59,006 nucleotides of DNA from Alphaproteobacteria bacterium UBA828 (GTDB lineage Bacteria > Pseudomonadota > Alphaproteobacteria > UBA828). Below, in pieces: positions 18,001-25,255 of the stretch. The DNA lies in the NCBI GenBank assembly GCA_002296185.1, contig DBHM01000027.1:1-59006 (forward strand), written 5' to 3'. Below the pieces are notes generated by a model. The model ran no database searches, was not told where the DNA came from, and saw only the letters and a program-made list of their open reading frames with translations. The position numbers and the translations under genes were made by a program. The stretch's first letter is position 1. Each line of letters begins with the position of its first letter.

Positions 18001-18817
18001 CTGCAAAAGCACAGGAATTGATAATGACTTCTATATCAGTAGTCTCAAATGCGGTTTTAAGAAAAGCTGCTGCAGAAGGATCTCTAAGGCTAGATATAAA
18101 TATAGGGAGTGGGTTAAGATTTAGTTTTTGGAGCTCGTTAATTAGACTTTTAATTGGAGATACATGATCTGCTTGAACTAAAGCTCTATAAAAAAGTATA
18201 GGTATTACAGGTTGATCATTTACCCAGTTATCAAAAATAGTATTTGCAGTATCTATTTGATTATAATTTAGTTCAGGACAATAAAATCCGGCTTTTGGGA
18301 GTAGTTTAGGCTCTTCGTATGTTATTGGTATTCCTATAATATTCGTACTATATCTCAAAAAATTATAGGCATTTTCACTTCCTCCGTGGATTAAGAATTG
18401 CCATAATTTTCTTACAATCTCTTCAGGTAGTGTACTATTCTTTATTAATTGAATGTCAGGTGTGTCATCGCCAGGTAGGAATGCTAAAGCTATATTTTTT
18501 TCTCTACATATTATTGAGAGTCTTTCCACGCCATAGGGCCAATAGCTTGTTCCTCCAAGTATACGAATAACAACCAGTTGTGAATGCTGAATGACTTGGT
18601 CTACCCAGAGATCTATAGACAGGTTGTGAGACAAGTGCATTAGGTTAGCAAGTCTTAAGCTAGGTTTGTTGGCATCCAGCCTTGCGTATGCTTTTGCCAA
18701 AGCGCTTATCTCAGTATCTGCAGCTGAAGCAAAAATAATGTCACCAGGTGTTTGATCAAGGTCTACCGCTTCATTGCTATCTGCAATATTTCCAGGTTTT
18801 GCTGCGAGCAAATGCAC
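15059..18817 (-). CDS. cobN: Cobaltochelatase large subunit CobN
   Basis: The H-type subunit of the ATP-dependent class I chelatase, which inserts cobalt into hydrogenobyrinate a,c-diamide in the late-cobalt route. The product is 1252 residues, normal for the family. Family segments include VLANYPNRNGRIGNGVGLDT, IVHVGKHGSLEWLPGKSLAL, NDPGEGSQAKRRTQAVIIDH, GTACMRTGGDDIAQAMAL and, near the end, KWIRGVMKHGYKGAFEI. It starts at GTG 18817, three bases after cobW. The partner AAA+ subunits CobS and CobT (chelatase) are not in the window. CobW next door is the expected cobalt chaperone. CobN together with CbiX is a notable combination. Confidence 0.95.
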   Translation of the reverse strand: MHLLAAKPGNIADSNEAVDLDQTPGDIIFASAADTEISALAKAYARLDANKPSLRLANLMHLSHNLSIDLWVDQVIQHSQLVVIRILGGTSYWPYGVERLSIICREKNIALAFLPGDDTPDIQLIKNSTLPEEIVRKLWQFLIHGGSENAYNFLRYSTNIIGIPITYEEPKLLPKAGFYCPELNYNQIDTANTIFDNWVNDQPVIPILFYRALVQADHVSPIKSLINELQKLNLNPLPIFISSLRDPSAAAFLKTAFETTDIEVIINSCAFAVSSPGKTRKSPLDDFDAPILQVAFSSQTIEMWKEETYGLTARDIAMHVALPEVDGRIFSRAIAFKTEDKRDDQTQTSLISLKPDEERIKFVSKLTKSWAHLRKTPRYKKKILMVLANYPNRNGRIGNGVGLDTPESTARIIRILGEEGYDVGTSCLTGKGLMDHLLNGVTNNKEVSEKHKYTEKVTLTDYQLFFSSLSEEIRSAVEKRWGGPINDPFFRKDKLGDHFSLPAKCFGKICVMIQPARGYNIDPTKTYHDPALVPPHGYFAAYFWARKNFSADAIVHVGKHGSLEWLPGKSLALSADCYPDAILGPTPNIYPFIVNDPGEGSQAKRRTQAVIIDHLTPPLTRADTHGELGELETLIDEYFEASHLDKRRLKPLSENILSLVQSIGLDLDCGINENDSTETALSKVDTYLCEIKEMQIRDGLHIFGKTPDESKTADFLVSLTRVPRGSEEKDCSITQALSNDLGLGFDPLDCDMGAIWDGPKPYELANENSWRTYGDTVERLEILASKLVAMEQPPKAKWSKTLPILKEINSRIRPALYESGPKEVEGLLTALDGRFVPPGPSGAPSRGRPEVLPTGRNFYSVDTRSLPTNAAWLLGWKSAQRVCEQYAQEHGEWPKNMAISAWGTACMRTGGDDIAQAMALIGARPTWDNHNGRVTGFEILPQNLLDRPRVDVTLRISGFFRDAFPGLISLFDSATRAISKLDENEFINPFAAQVKLETNLMQRKGVDKNTAALRASRRIFGSMPGSYGAGLQALIDESGWKRREDLADAYITWGGWVYGADCQGEPDYELFEERLSRVQAIIQNQDNREHDILDSDDYYQFEGGLSAAVQKSQKGKAPSIYHNDHSNPANPVIRSLSEEISRVVRGRAANPKWIRGVMKHGYKGAFEISATLDYLFAFAATTNAVENHHFEQLFDAYIVNQEVHDFILNANPSALKEIASRFREAVDRNLWKPQSNQYAALIDEVLNYKIEE

Positions 18818-18820
18818 AAC

Positions 18821-19864
18821 TTAGGCTTCCACTGTTGCAAGAATTTTTTCTATCTCAATTGGACGTTCTGCAATAAATACTAATTGGCTGAATCGTTCTT
18901 CATTAGGCCCCCAATCACGATCATAATGGCGGTCAATTCTTGGCCCTACTGCCTGTAGTACATGGCGACGTGGTTTTCCCTCTATATTAAGAAATCCTTT
19001 GATACGCAAAATATTGTGTTCATTAATTATATCTATTAGTTGATTTTCTAATAACGACGGATCATTAATTACTCCTAGGTTTAGTACAAAACTCTCAAAA
19101 TCTTCGTGCTCATGCTCATCATCATTGTCATGATGAGATTTACGATTTTCAATATCAAGTTCTGAATTTGCCTTTATTCCTGTAATTATAGATGGAGGTA
19201 CCTTGGCATGTTCCGCTATGACTATGGAAACCCCTTTTCTGCTAAAATTTAATAATTTTTCTCTAAGTTTATTCTGCTCTTTTATTTCCAGCTGATCAGC
19301 TTTATTAAGTACTATGAGATCTGCGCAGGCTAATTGATCTTCAAAGACTTCAGAAATTGGACTTTCATGGTCCAGTGAATCATCATCAATTCTTGCGGCC
19401 TCAACAAGCTCTGGGTTATCCGCAAATCGTCCGTCTCTAACGGCCGGTCCGTCGATAACGGCTATAACGCCATCAACAGTTACTCTATGTCGTATTTCTG
19501 GCCAATTAAATGCTTGAACGAGTGGCTTTGGTAAGGCAAGGCCACTCGTTTCTATAACAATATGGTCTGGCAACTCTTCCTGACTCAGAATTTTTTCCAT
19601 TACAGGGAGGAATTCATCAGCAACAGTGCAGCAAATACATCCATTTGCGAGCTCAACTATATCATCGTCGCTACACAGTTCATTCCCACAACCTGATATT
19701 AGTTCACTATCAACCCCTAAGTCTCCAAATTCGTTAATAATAAGGGCAATTTTTTGGCCATTATTCTCTATGAGAAGATTTCTGATAAGGCTAGTTTTAC
19801 CCGAACCTAAGAAACCAGAGATAACAGTAGCAGGGATTTTTTTATTAATTTTATGTAATATCAT
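18821..19864 (-). CDS. cobW: CobW, G3E-family GTPase and putative cobalt chaperone
   Basis: The G3E GTPase CobW is thought to supply cobalt to the CobNST chelatase. The 347-residue product has a Walker A TVISGFLGSGKTSLIRNLL, the metal-binding CxCC in ANGCICCTV (about residue 75), a switch segment HIVIETSGLALP and the guanine motif LNKADQL. About residues 240-252 form a His/Asp/Glu-rich loop (SHHDNDDEHEHED) likely to bind metal. The C-terminal CobW_C domain follows, with ILRIKGFLNIEG. It is third in the riboswitch operon, directly before cobN. It could serve another metal, but the position favours cobalt. Confidence 0.93.
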   Translation of the reverse strand: MILHKINKKIPATVISGFLGSGKTSLIRNLLIENNGQKIALIINEFGDLGVDSELISGCGNELCSDDDIVELANGCICCTVADEFLPVMEKILSQEELPDHIVIETSGLALPKPLVQAFNWPEIRHRVTVDGVIAVIDGPAVRDGRFADNPELVEAARIDDDSLDHESPISEVFEDQLACADLIVLNKADQLEIKEQNKLREKLLNFSRKGVSIVIAEHAKVPPSIITGIKANSELDIENRKSHHDNDDEHEHEDFESFVLNLGVINDPSLLENQLIDIINEHNILRIKGFLNIEGKPRRHVLQAVGPRIDRHYDRDWGPNEERFSQLVFIAERPIEIEKILATVEA

Positions 19865-19879
19865 TTTAATTTATTACCT

Positions 19880-20821
19880 TTAAATTCGATGCCAAGAAGT
19901 TTTGTTATGTCCAAAGTTAAATATTTCCTGGTTTAGTATTTCTGAGATTATTTCTATAGACTGAAAGAGCCTTGGACCGGAGCGATTTATGTGTGCATTA
20001 CCATCAACAGCAAAGCATTCATTTGTTTTTACTGCTCGTAGATTTTTCCATGAATTACATGTAATAGTTTGATGAGACTCTATGTATGATTTTTCCAAAG
20101 AAAAACTACATGGAGCAAAAATAATAACATCAGGATCTTTTTCTAATATTTCATCAAGCGTTATACGCCTTGAGGGTTGACCAGGTCTTGTAAAAATGTT
20201 CTCCCCTCCTGCAATAGCGACTAATTCTGGAACCCAGTTTCCCGCAGCTATCAATGGATCGATCCATTCTATTATTGCCACTCGCTTTGGTTGAATGTCC
20301 ATAGCTTGGGATTTCATAGCAATTTGGACAATTTTTCTTGTAATATTATGTGTGCATAAATCAGCTTTAGATTTTCCTTTTGGACCTAAGATTTCTCCTA
20401 CTTTGCGTATATCTGCCCACACATCTCCAAGCCTAGATGGGTTGAGGGATACGATAGATATCTTTTTATTTAAGAAAGTAGCTAGGGCAGACTGTAAATA
20501 CTCCATACTAATCGAGCATTCTTCACACTGATCTTGTGTAATTATATGAGTGGGATTTAATTTGGAGATCTTTTCTTTGTTTACTTCGAATATACTAATT
20601 GCTGATTCAAAAAGATTTTGCATATCATCATGAATCTCTTTGCTAGATTTTTCTGGGAAAATTCTTGTATTTGTACAAATAGGTACTTCATTTGCTGCTG
20701 CAGGATAGTCACATTCGTGTGATCTTCCCACTATATTTTTGATATAGCCTAGCTCAGCAACTATTTCGGTAGCGCTGGGAAGTAAGGATATTATTCTTAA
20801 GCTAGATTCTTTTTTGTTCAT
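19880..20821 (-). CDS. BtuF-like corrinoid-binding protein without signal peptide
   Basis: A 313-residue periplasmic-binding-protein fold of the BtuF/cobalamin-binding family: RIISLLPSATEIVAELG, VGRSHECDYP, HIITQDQCEECSIS, VAIIEWIDPLIAAGNWVPEL and ITLDEILEKDPDVIIFAPC. The N-terminus (MNKKESSLRII) is not a signal peptide or lipobox, so the protein is predicted cytoplasmic, unlike true BtuF. No BtuC or BtuD is adjacent. It overlaps cobP by 4 nt and lies in the riboswitch operon. Homologues of this kind are often annotated 'cobalamin-binding protein' near cob genes. A cytosolic corrinoid carrier or sensor is my inference; its actual role is unknown. Confidence 0.85.
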   Translation of the reverse strand: MNKKESSLRIISLLPSATEIVAELGYIKNIVGRSHECDYPAAANEVPICTNTRIFPEKSSKEIHDDMQNLFESAISIFEVNKEKISKLNPTHIITQDQCEECSISMEYLQSALATFLNKKISIVSLNPSRLGDVWADIRKVGEILGPKGKSKADLCTHNITRKIVQIAMKSQAMDIQPKRVAIIEWIDPLIAAGNWVPELVAIAGGENIFTRPGQPSRRITLDEILEKDPDVIIFAPCSFSLEKSYIESHQTITCNSWKNLRAVKTNECFAVDGNAHINRSGPRLFQSIEIISEILNQEIFNFGHNKTSWHRI

Positions 20822-21369
20822 TTATTTTTCTTTATGTTAATTGGTATGCCGGCAGTAACGAGATAAACTTCGTCCGCCACCTTAGCAATTAGTTGGTTAA
20901 GGTTCCCGGAATAATCACGGAAAGTTCGTGCAAGGGGATTATCTGGCACTATTCCTTGCCCAACTTCATTGCTAACAAAGATAATTGTACCTTCTATCTG
21001 ACTCATTAATTTGGCCAAATTTTCACTTTCATCAATAACAGAATAGTTTGCCATCATAAGGTTGCTGATCCATATAGTTAGACAATCTACAAGTATGATA
21101 TTTTTTGATGTTGAGTTTTGCTTTATTGATGAAATTAGATTTAGAGGAGACTCTAATGTATTCCAAAAAGGGCCTCTTCTCTTTCTATGTTCATTAATAC
21201 GGGCAGCCATCTCTGGATCTTTTGCTTCTGCAGTAGCAATATATATATGCGGTCCTTCGTGTCTTTCTGCTAGGGATTCAGCGTACGTACTCTTCCCTGA
21301 GCGACTGCCGCCCAAAATTAATATACATTTGCGCGTTGTTTGGGAGCGCAATCCGCTATTTGTTTTCAT
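20818..21369 (-). CDS. cobP: Adenosylcobinamide kinase / adenosylcobinamide-phosphate guanylyltransferase
   Basis: Bifunctional activation of adenosylcobinamide (kinase, then GMP transfer) before the lower loop is joined. The 183-residue product has P-loop LILGGSRSGKSTYAE, the guanylylated-His region around RINEHRKRRGP, LVDCLTIWISNL and VSNEVGQGIVPDNPLAR with FRDYSGNLNQLIA. It is the first gene after the cobalamin riboswitch and heads the six-gene operon to cobQ. The AUG at 21369 sits in a hairpin with its ribosome binding site (see 21368-21384). It overlaps the BtuF-like gene by 4 nt. Confidence 0.95.
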   Translation of the reverse strand: MKTNSGLRSQTTRKCILILGGSRSGKSTYAESLAERHEGPHIYIATAEAKDPEMAARINEHRKRRGPFWNTLESPLNLISSIKQNSTSKNIILVDCLTIWISNLMMANYSVIDESENLAKLMSQIEGTIIFVSNEVGQGIVPDNPLARTFRDYSGNLNQLIAKVADEVYLVTAGIPINIKKNK

Positions 21370-21384
21370 CCTCCCTCCGAGGAT
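21368..21384 (-). promoter_or_regulatory. Expression-platform hairpin over the cobP ribosome binding site and start codon
   Basis: On the minus strand AUCCUC-GGAGG-GAGGAU forms a perfect 6-bp stem with the Shine-Dalgarno GGAGG in the loop and the first two bases of the cobP AUG in the stem. The CCUCC of the upstream B12-box region (about 21404-21408) could pair with the same GGAGG as an alternative structure. This suggests translational control by the riboswitch. The pairing is read from sequence; the switching mechanism is inferred. Confidence 0.55.
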
Positions 21385-21394
21385 ATTTCTAGCT

Positions 21395-21600
21395 TGACGT
21401 CCAGGAGGTCTCCTGGCTTGGTGTCATTAACGCTGTCGGCCTTCCCGCGTACTTTGTCTCTAGGGGACAGTTCTGCAGTGACATATTTTGCCAGCCATAA
21501 ATGTGGCATTGGGCATTTAGACAGCGTCTAATTCCTTACAGTTGCGGGGGCAGCACCGGACTAGCAATATTGCATCACCGGCTTCCCTGTCTAGACGTCA
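21395..21600 (-). promoter_or_regulatory. Cobalamin (adenosylcobalamin-type) riboswitch aptamer
   Basis: The minus strand carries the conserved elements in order: GGGAAGCCGGTG, CCGGTGCTGCCCCCGCAACTG, a GTCACTG, GCGGGAAGGC and the B12 box AAGCCAGGAGACCT. The outer stem is closed by TGACGTC (21594-21600) pairing with GACGTCA (21395-21401). The aptamer is about 206 nt and ends 25 nt before the cobP AUG. A possible -10 box TATACT lies at 21651-21656, but I see no convincing -35. It should lower expression of cobP, the BtuF-like gene, cobW, cobN, cobO and cobQ when cobalamin is plentiful. A cobS-cobC transcript could also read through it. Confidence 0.95.
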
Positions 21601-21661
21601 GGGACCAAGAGTAGCCTAGACTGAGCATAGAAGCGAGTCGAATGATTAAAAGTATAAATTT

Positions 21662-22297
21662 TTATTGAGGAAATCGGTTTATCATGAAGTTAATACAGCT
21701 GATGCGCCACGAACTACCCTTACCAGGGCCATCAACATGTTCTAGACAACTGAGCGAACAATTATCCACCATTATCGCTAGGGCTTTTTCTGGGCATAGG
21801 CCTAGGGCATGGGCAATTGCAGCGCGTATTGACCCTCCATGAGCGACAGAAATTATATCCTTGCCTTGATGTTCCGAGGTAAGTCTGTCTATGGCTGGCC
21901 CTACCCGATTTATTACGTTAACAAAGCTCTCACCTCCTGGAGGAGATTGGTTGGCAGGAGCAACCCAGAATTTGTGAAAGTTATCACCAGCCTGTTTATG
22001 TAATTCATCCCAGGATAGGCCTTGCCATTCACCAAAATTTTGCTCGATAAAATCTTGTTCTATATGATAGTTCGGATAGATAGTAGCTTCTTCATTTATA
22101 GCATCTGCGGTCTGTCTTGTGCGTTTGAGCGGGGTTATAATCCAGGCTGCTTCTAGAGGGAGGGCAAGTGATAGCGCTTTAAAAAGATGACTTTCCGAAA
22201 CGTTTGCTGGAAGATCTCTTTGTCCGTAAAGCTTCCCTTCAGCTATTGTAACAGGTGCATGGCGGATCCACCACCAACGGGTAATATTCGTTTCCAT
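21662..22297 (-). CDS. cobC: Histidine phosphatase, probable alpha-ribazole phosphatase
   Basis: Probably removes the phosphate of alpha-ribazole-5'-phosphate or adenosylcobalamin-5'-phosphate, the last step of the nucleotide loop. The 211-residue product has the phosphohistidine motif WWIRHAPV near the N-terminus, LKRTRQTADAI, an active-site acid in NFGEWQGLSWDE and the second catalytic His in VAHGGSIRAAI. The family is broad (phosphoglycerate mutase-like), so the substrate is assigned from position 24 bases after cobS and inside the cob cluster. It ends 62 bases before the riboswitch aptamer. Confidence 0.85.
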   Translation of the reverse strand: METNITRWWWIRHAPVTIAEGKLYGQRDLPANVSESHLFKALSLALPLEAAWIITPLKRTRQTADAINEEATIYPNYHIEQDFIEQNFGEWQGLSWDELHKQAGDNFHKFWVAPANQSPPGGESFVNVINRVGPAIDRLTSEHQGKDIISVAHGGSIRAAIAHALGLCPEKALAIMVDNCSLSCLEHVDGPGKGSSWRISCINFMINRFPQ

Positions 22298-22321
22298 AAG
22301 TAATACTCTTCCAAAATTTAT

Positions 22322-23242
22322 TCAACTTAGGGCCGCTAGGGCTAGTAAGAAAAAAAGCTCTGAAATTTGTTGTGTGGCTCCAAGAACATCACCCGTTTGA
22401 CCAGAAATCTGTCTTTGTGCAATTGATGCAACAAGCAAAGTTCCCGCTGCTGCAGCTATTAGGGCTACTAATCCTGTCCAGTTAAGTAAAATTAAAGATA
22501 TTATAATGGCAATTATAATGCCGGTAATTACGTGGTTTCTGGGTGGTCTTCCTGCTGCAGCTGAGAGTCCATCGACTCTAGCCGGAGTCATCCAGCACAT
22601 AAGGGCAGGCATAGCCGCTCTTGACGCCGCGGCGGCTGCAATAAGAGCACACATTGTTTCGCCAACTGTGTCGAAATCAGAAATAGCTCCGACCTTAATT
22701 GCAATAACTAATAAAAGGGCTAGGACTCCGTATGCGCCAATACGACTATCTCGCATGAGTGCAAGCTTGTCCTTTTTTGATCGACCCCCGCCAAAGCCAT
22801 CAGCTGTATCAGCTAGCCCATCTTCATGAAGTGCGCCTGTAAGCAAAGCTGATATAGCTACAGCGATTAGAGCAGCGACAAGATCAGGAAGGCCTAATCC
22901 GCTTGCCAGCCCAAAAGCAATACCAGCTATTAGGCCTATTATGATGCCTATAAGGGGAAAGGCGCGGACGGCTCTTCCAATAGGATATTTTTTTTCAGTT
23001 TTATTTTCTTTGTCTAATGATTCATCCCCAGAATCCGAAGGGGATATTTTATCTATCAAATCCAATTCTGTATCTATTAAATCTTCAGAATCGTTAGATT
23101 CAAAGGGACTTGTGCGTCCTTGCCAAGGCCACGGCATACGCGTAAGAAGACTCACGCTAGCCTGCAAATCCTTGGCCCAAAGACCCAGGTGCTTGCTCAC
23201 TAACGACAGTCCGTGTCTATTATTTAGTCCATCATCATTCAT
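22322..23242 (-). CDS. cobS: Adenosylcobinamide-GDP ribazoletransferase (cobalamin synthase)
   Basis: Joins adenosylcobinamide-GDP to alpha-ribazole (phosphate) at the inner membrane. From ATG 23242 it is about 306 residues; GTG 23260 is an upstream alternative whose GGAGG is too close. Family motifs are ASVSLLTRMPWPW, RAVRAFPLIGIIIGLI, GALHEDGLADTADGFGGG and LMRDSRIGAYGVLAL, with several membrane segments. Between the two N-terminal motifs (about residues 43-86) lies a roughly 40-residue low-complexity stretch with about 14 Asp/Glu, unusual for the core family. It precedes cobC and diverges from cobT. Confidence 0.93.
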   Translation of the reverse strand: MNDDGLNNRHGLSLVSKHLGLWAKDLQASVSLLTRMPWPWQGRTSPFESNDSEDLIDTELDLIDKISPSDSGDESLDKENKTEKKYPIGRAVRAFPLIGIIIGLIAGIAFGLASGLGLPDLVAALIAVAISALLTGALHEDGLADTADGFGGGRSKKDKLALMRDSRIGAYGVLALLLVIAIKVGAISDFDTVGETMCALIAAAAASRAAMPALMCWMTPARVDGLSAAAGRPPRNHVITGIIIAIIISLILLNWTGLVALIAAAAGTLLVASIAQRQISGQTGDVLGATQQISELFFLLALAALS

Positions 23243-23325
23243 AGGAGGCCTTACTTCCACTTTCCTCCAGAGCCCTGTAATATTGTTTATACTTTACAAA
23301 TTTGGATGCGCCAAGAGTAGCTCGC

Positions 23326-23340
23326 AACCTTTGAAAGGTT
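23326..23340. promoter_or_regulatory. Perfect 7-1-7 inverted repeat in front of cobT
   Basis: AACCTTT-G-AAAGGTT is a perfect inverted repeat ending 6 nt before the proposed TTG start of cobT. The 3' arm contains AAAGG, the only Shine-Dalgarno-like stretch for that start, so the element could hide it in a hairpin. It could also be an operator for the divergent cobS/cobT region. Confidence 0.4.
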
Positions 23341-23346
23341 ATTACT

Positions 23347-24375
23347 TTGTTAGATTCACCGTTACCAGAGAAATTTTGTCAAATACAAGACCTTGTGGCA
23401 TCTATGCCGGCTATGGATAAAAAGTCAGCATTAAAAGCGAAAGAGCGTGAGTTACTTCTAACGAAACCTCCAGGATCTTTAGGAAAACTGGAGGAAATCG
23501 TTGAGTGGTTGGTGTCTTGGCAAGGTAGGTATCCTGGAAAGCTAGAAAATATAAAGATAGCAATATTTGCTGGTAATCATGGTGTGGCAGATAGAGGTGT
23601 TTCAGCGTATCCAGCTGAGGTAACAGCCCAAATGGTGGAAAACTTTAATAAAGGAGGTGCTGCAATAAATCAGTTGGCAAATATGATAGGCGCTGAACTA
23701 GAGGTTATACCCTTAGACTTAGATACACCTGTCAATGATTTTACAAAAGCACCTGCCATGGATGAAAAAGAGTTTCTGAGTGCTTTTTGCAAAGGCATGG
23801 GTGTAGTTGACATTTGTACCGACTTATTATGTTTAGGCGAAATGGGTATTGCAAATACTACAGCAGCCTCAGCCTTGTCAGCAAGCCTCTTTGGTGGAGA
23901 TCCTAATGATTGGATTGGCACAGGGACAGGTCTGGACAATGAAGGTTTAAAGAGAAAAAGAGAAGTTGTGTCTATAGGTATTAAAAAGCACCGAATTATT
24001 AAAAATAATCCTATTGAATTGATGAGCTGTTTTAGTGGCAGGGAATTTGCCGCAATATTAGGCGCCGTTGTTGCGGCAAGATTTTGTAAAGTACCAACTA
24101 TATTAGATGGTTTCACATGTACCGCAGCAGCATCTCCAATTCATTTAATTTCTGCTGGTGGCCTTGACCATTGTCAGATAGCACATTTATCCCAAGAGCC
24201 AGGTCATAAAAAATTACTACATGCATTAGGTCGCGATGCTTTGATTGATTTTGAAATGAGACTTGGCGAGGGAACAGGAGCAGCACTCTCTGCAAATCTA
24301 ATCCGCGCAGCACTCCAGATACACTCGGGGATGGCAACTTTTTCCAGTGCAGGTATTAGTGGCCCCAAGGATTAG
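23347..24375 (+). CDS. cobT: Nicotinate-nucleotide--dimethylbenzimidazole phosphoribosyltransferase
   Basis: Makes alpha-ribazole-5'-phosphate from nicotinate mononucleotide and 5,6-dimethylbenzimidazole. The 342-residue product has LLTKPPGSLGKLEEIVEWL, IFAGNHGVADRGVSAYP, LCLGEMGIANTTAASAL, GTGTGLDNEGL and a C-terminal EPGHKKLL with LGEGTGAALSANLI. The catalytic Glu is in the LGEGTG region. The start is TTG 23347: the reading (M)LDSPLPEKFCQIQDLVASMP aligns with the usual N-terminus, and AAAGG is placed upstream. BluB, which would make the dimethylbenzimidazole, is not in the window. Confidence 0.94.
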   Translation: MLDSPLPEKFCQIQDLVASMPAMDKKSALKAKERELLLTKPPGSLGKLEEIVEWLVSWQGRYPGKLENIKIAIFAGNHGVADRGVSAYPAEVTAQMVENFNKGGAAINQLANMIGAELEVIPLDLDTPVNDFTKAPAMDEKEFLSAFCKGMGVVDICTDLLCLGEMGIANTTAASALSASLFGGDPNDWIGTGTGLDNEGLKRKREVVSIGIKKHRIIKNNPIELMSCFSGREFAAILGAVVAARFCKVPTILDGFTCTAAASPIHLISAGGLDHCQIAHLSQEPGHKKLLHALGRDALIDFEMRLGEGTGAALSANLIRAALQIHSGMATFSSAGISGPKD

Positions 24376-24399
24376 GCAGCTTGAGAGTTTGAAATTGTT

Positions 24400-25251
24400 C
24401 TATTCGCCAATCTGATGAATTAACCCACGTATTCGTGCTGAGCGAAAGAACCAAAGAAACACGACAATACCGACTAAAAGATATACTCCATCTAGAATTA
24501 GGGCGCGCCAGAGTAGTTCGGTTTTAAAGTTATTATCTATTAGAATAGATCTCATTCCTTCAAAGATATAAGTAGACGGAATTAATTGAGCAATAGGCTC
24601 AATCCAGTCAGGTAAAATTGAAAGTGGATAATAAATACAACTAATTGGCGCTAAGGCGAAAATAGCTAACCAGGCTAAGCTCTCTGCGCCCAAGCCAAAT
24701 CGGATCAGCAATCCGGAAATCATCAATCCAATAGCCCAACCCATTGCAATTAAACAAAAGAAGAAAGCAATTATTGGTAACCCTAAGTCGAATATATTGA
24801 ATTGATATAATAATAATGCAAAGCAAATAGCTCCAGTAATCCCAATACTGGTTTTGAGCAAACTTATAACCATAAGTGAAAAGATGAATTCCCATGGCCT
24901 TAGAGGGCTTGTAAATAAGTGCCCAAGGTTTCGGGAGTACATTTCTTCTAAAAAAGCAAGGGTGAGACCTATTTGTCCTCTAAAAAGTATATCCCATAAG
25001 AGAACACCTGCTATAAGAACGCCCCCAGCCTGAGCAATCCAACTACTTTCATTGACAAGGAAAGAAGTAATAAGTCCCCAGAGAACCATTTGGATTGTTG
25101 GCCAATATATAAGTTCAAGGATACGGGGCCAAGAACTTCGCAAAAGGTAGATTTGTCTTAGTACTAGAGCCCAAATCCGAAGCCCAGAGCCATTAAATAT
25201 AGACTTTGAATTTGTTACCAGAGAGAAACCGCGATGGCTATATGATGTCAT
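24400..25251 (-). CDS. ABC-2 type transporter permease
   Basis: Membrane subunit of an ABC exporter. From ATG 25251 it is about 283 residues with six hydrophobic segments and an ABC2-membrane layout: WPRILELIYWPTIQMVLWG, a segment with GVLLWDILFRGQ, TSPLRPWEFIFSLM and late LIPSTYIFEGMRSIL. The frame is open to a TTG at 25293, but that would overlap the ATPase gene by 38 nt. ATG 25251 leaves a 4-base gap and fits better. It is paired with the ATPase at 25256-25999. Similar pairs are annotated NodIJ-like or drug/polysaccharide exporters; the substrate cannot be told from sequence. Confidence 0.88.
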   Translation of the reverse strand: MTSYSHRGFSLVTNSKSIFNGSGLRIWALVLRQIYLLRSSWPRILELIYWPTIQMVLWGLITSFLVNESSWIAQAGGVLIAGVLLWDILFRGQIGLTLAFLEEMYSRNLGHLFTSPLRPWEFIFSLMVISLLKTSIGITGAICFALLLYQFNIFDLGLPIIAFFFCLIAMGWAIGLMISGLLIRFGLGAESLAWLAIFALAPISCIYYPLSILPDWIEPIAQLIPSTYIFEGMRSILIDNNFKTELLWRALILDGVYLLVGIVVFLWFFRSARIRGLIHQIGE

Positions 25252-25255
25252 ATAA

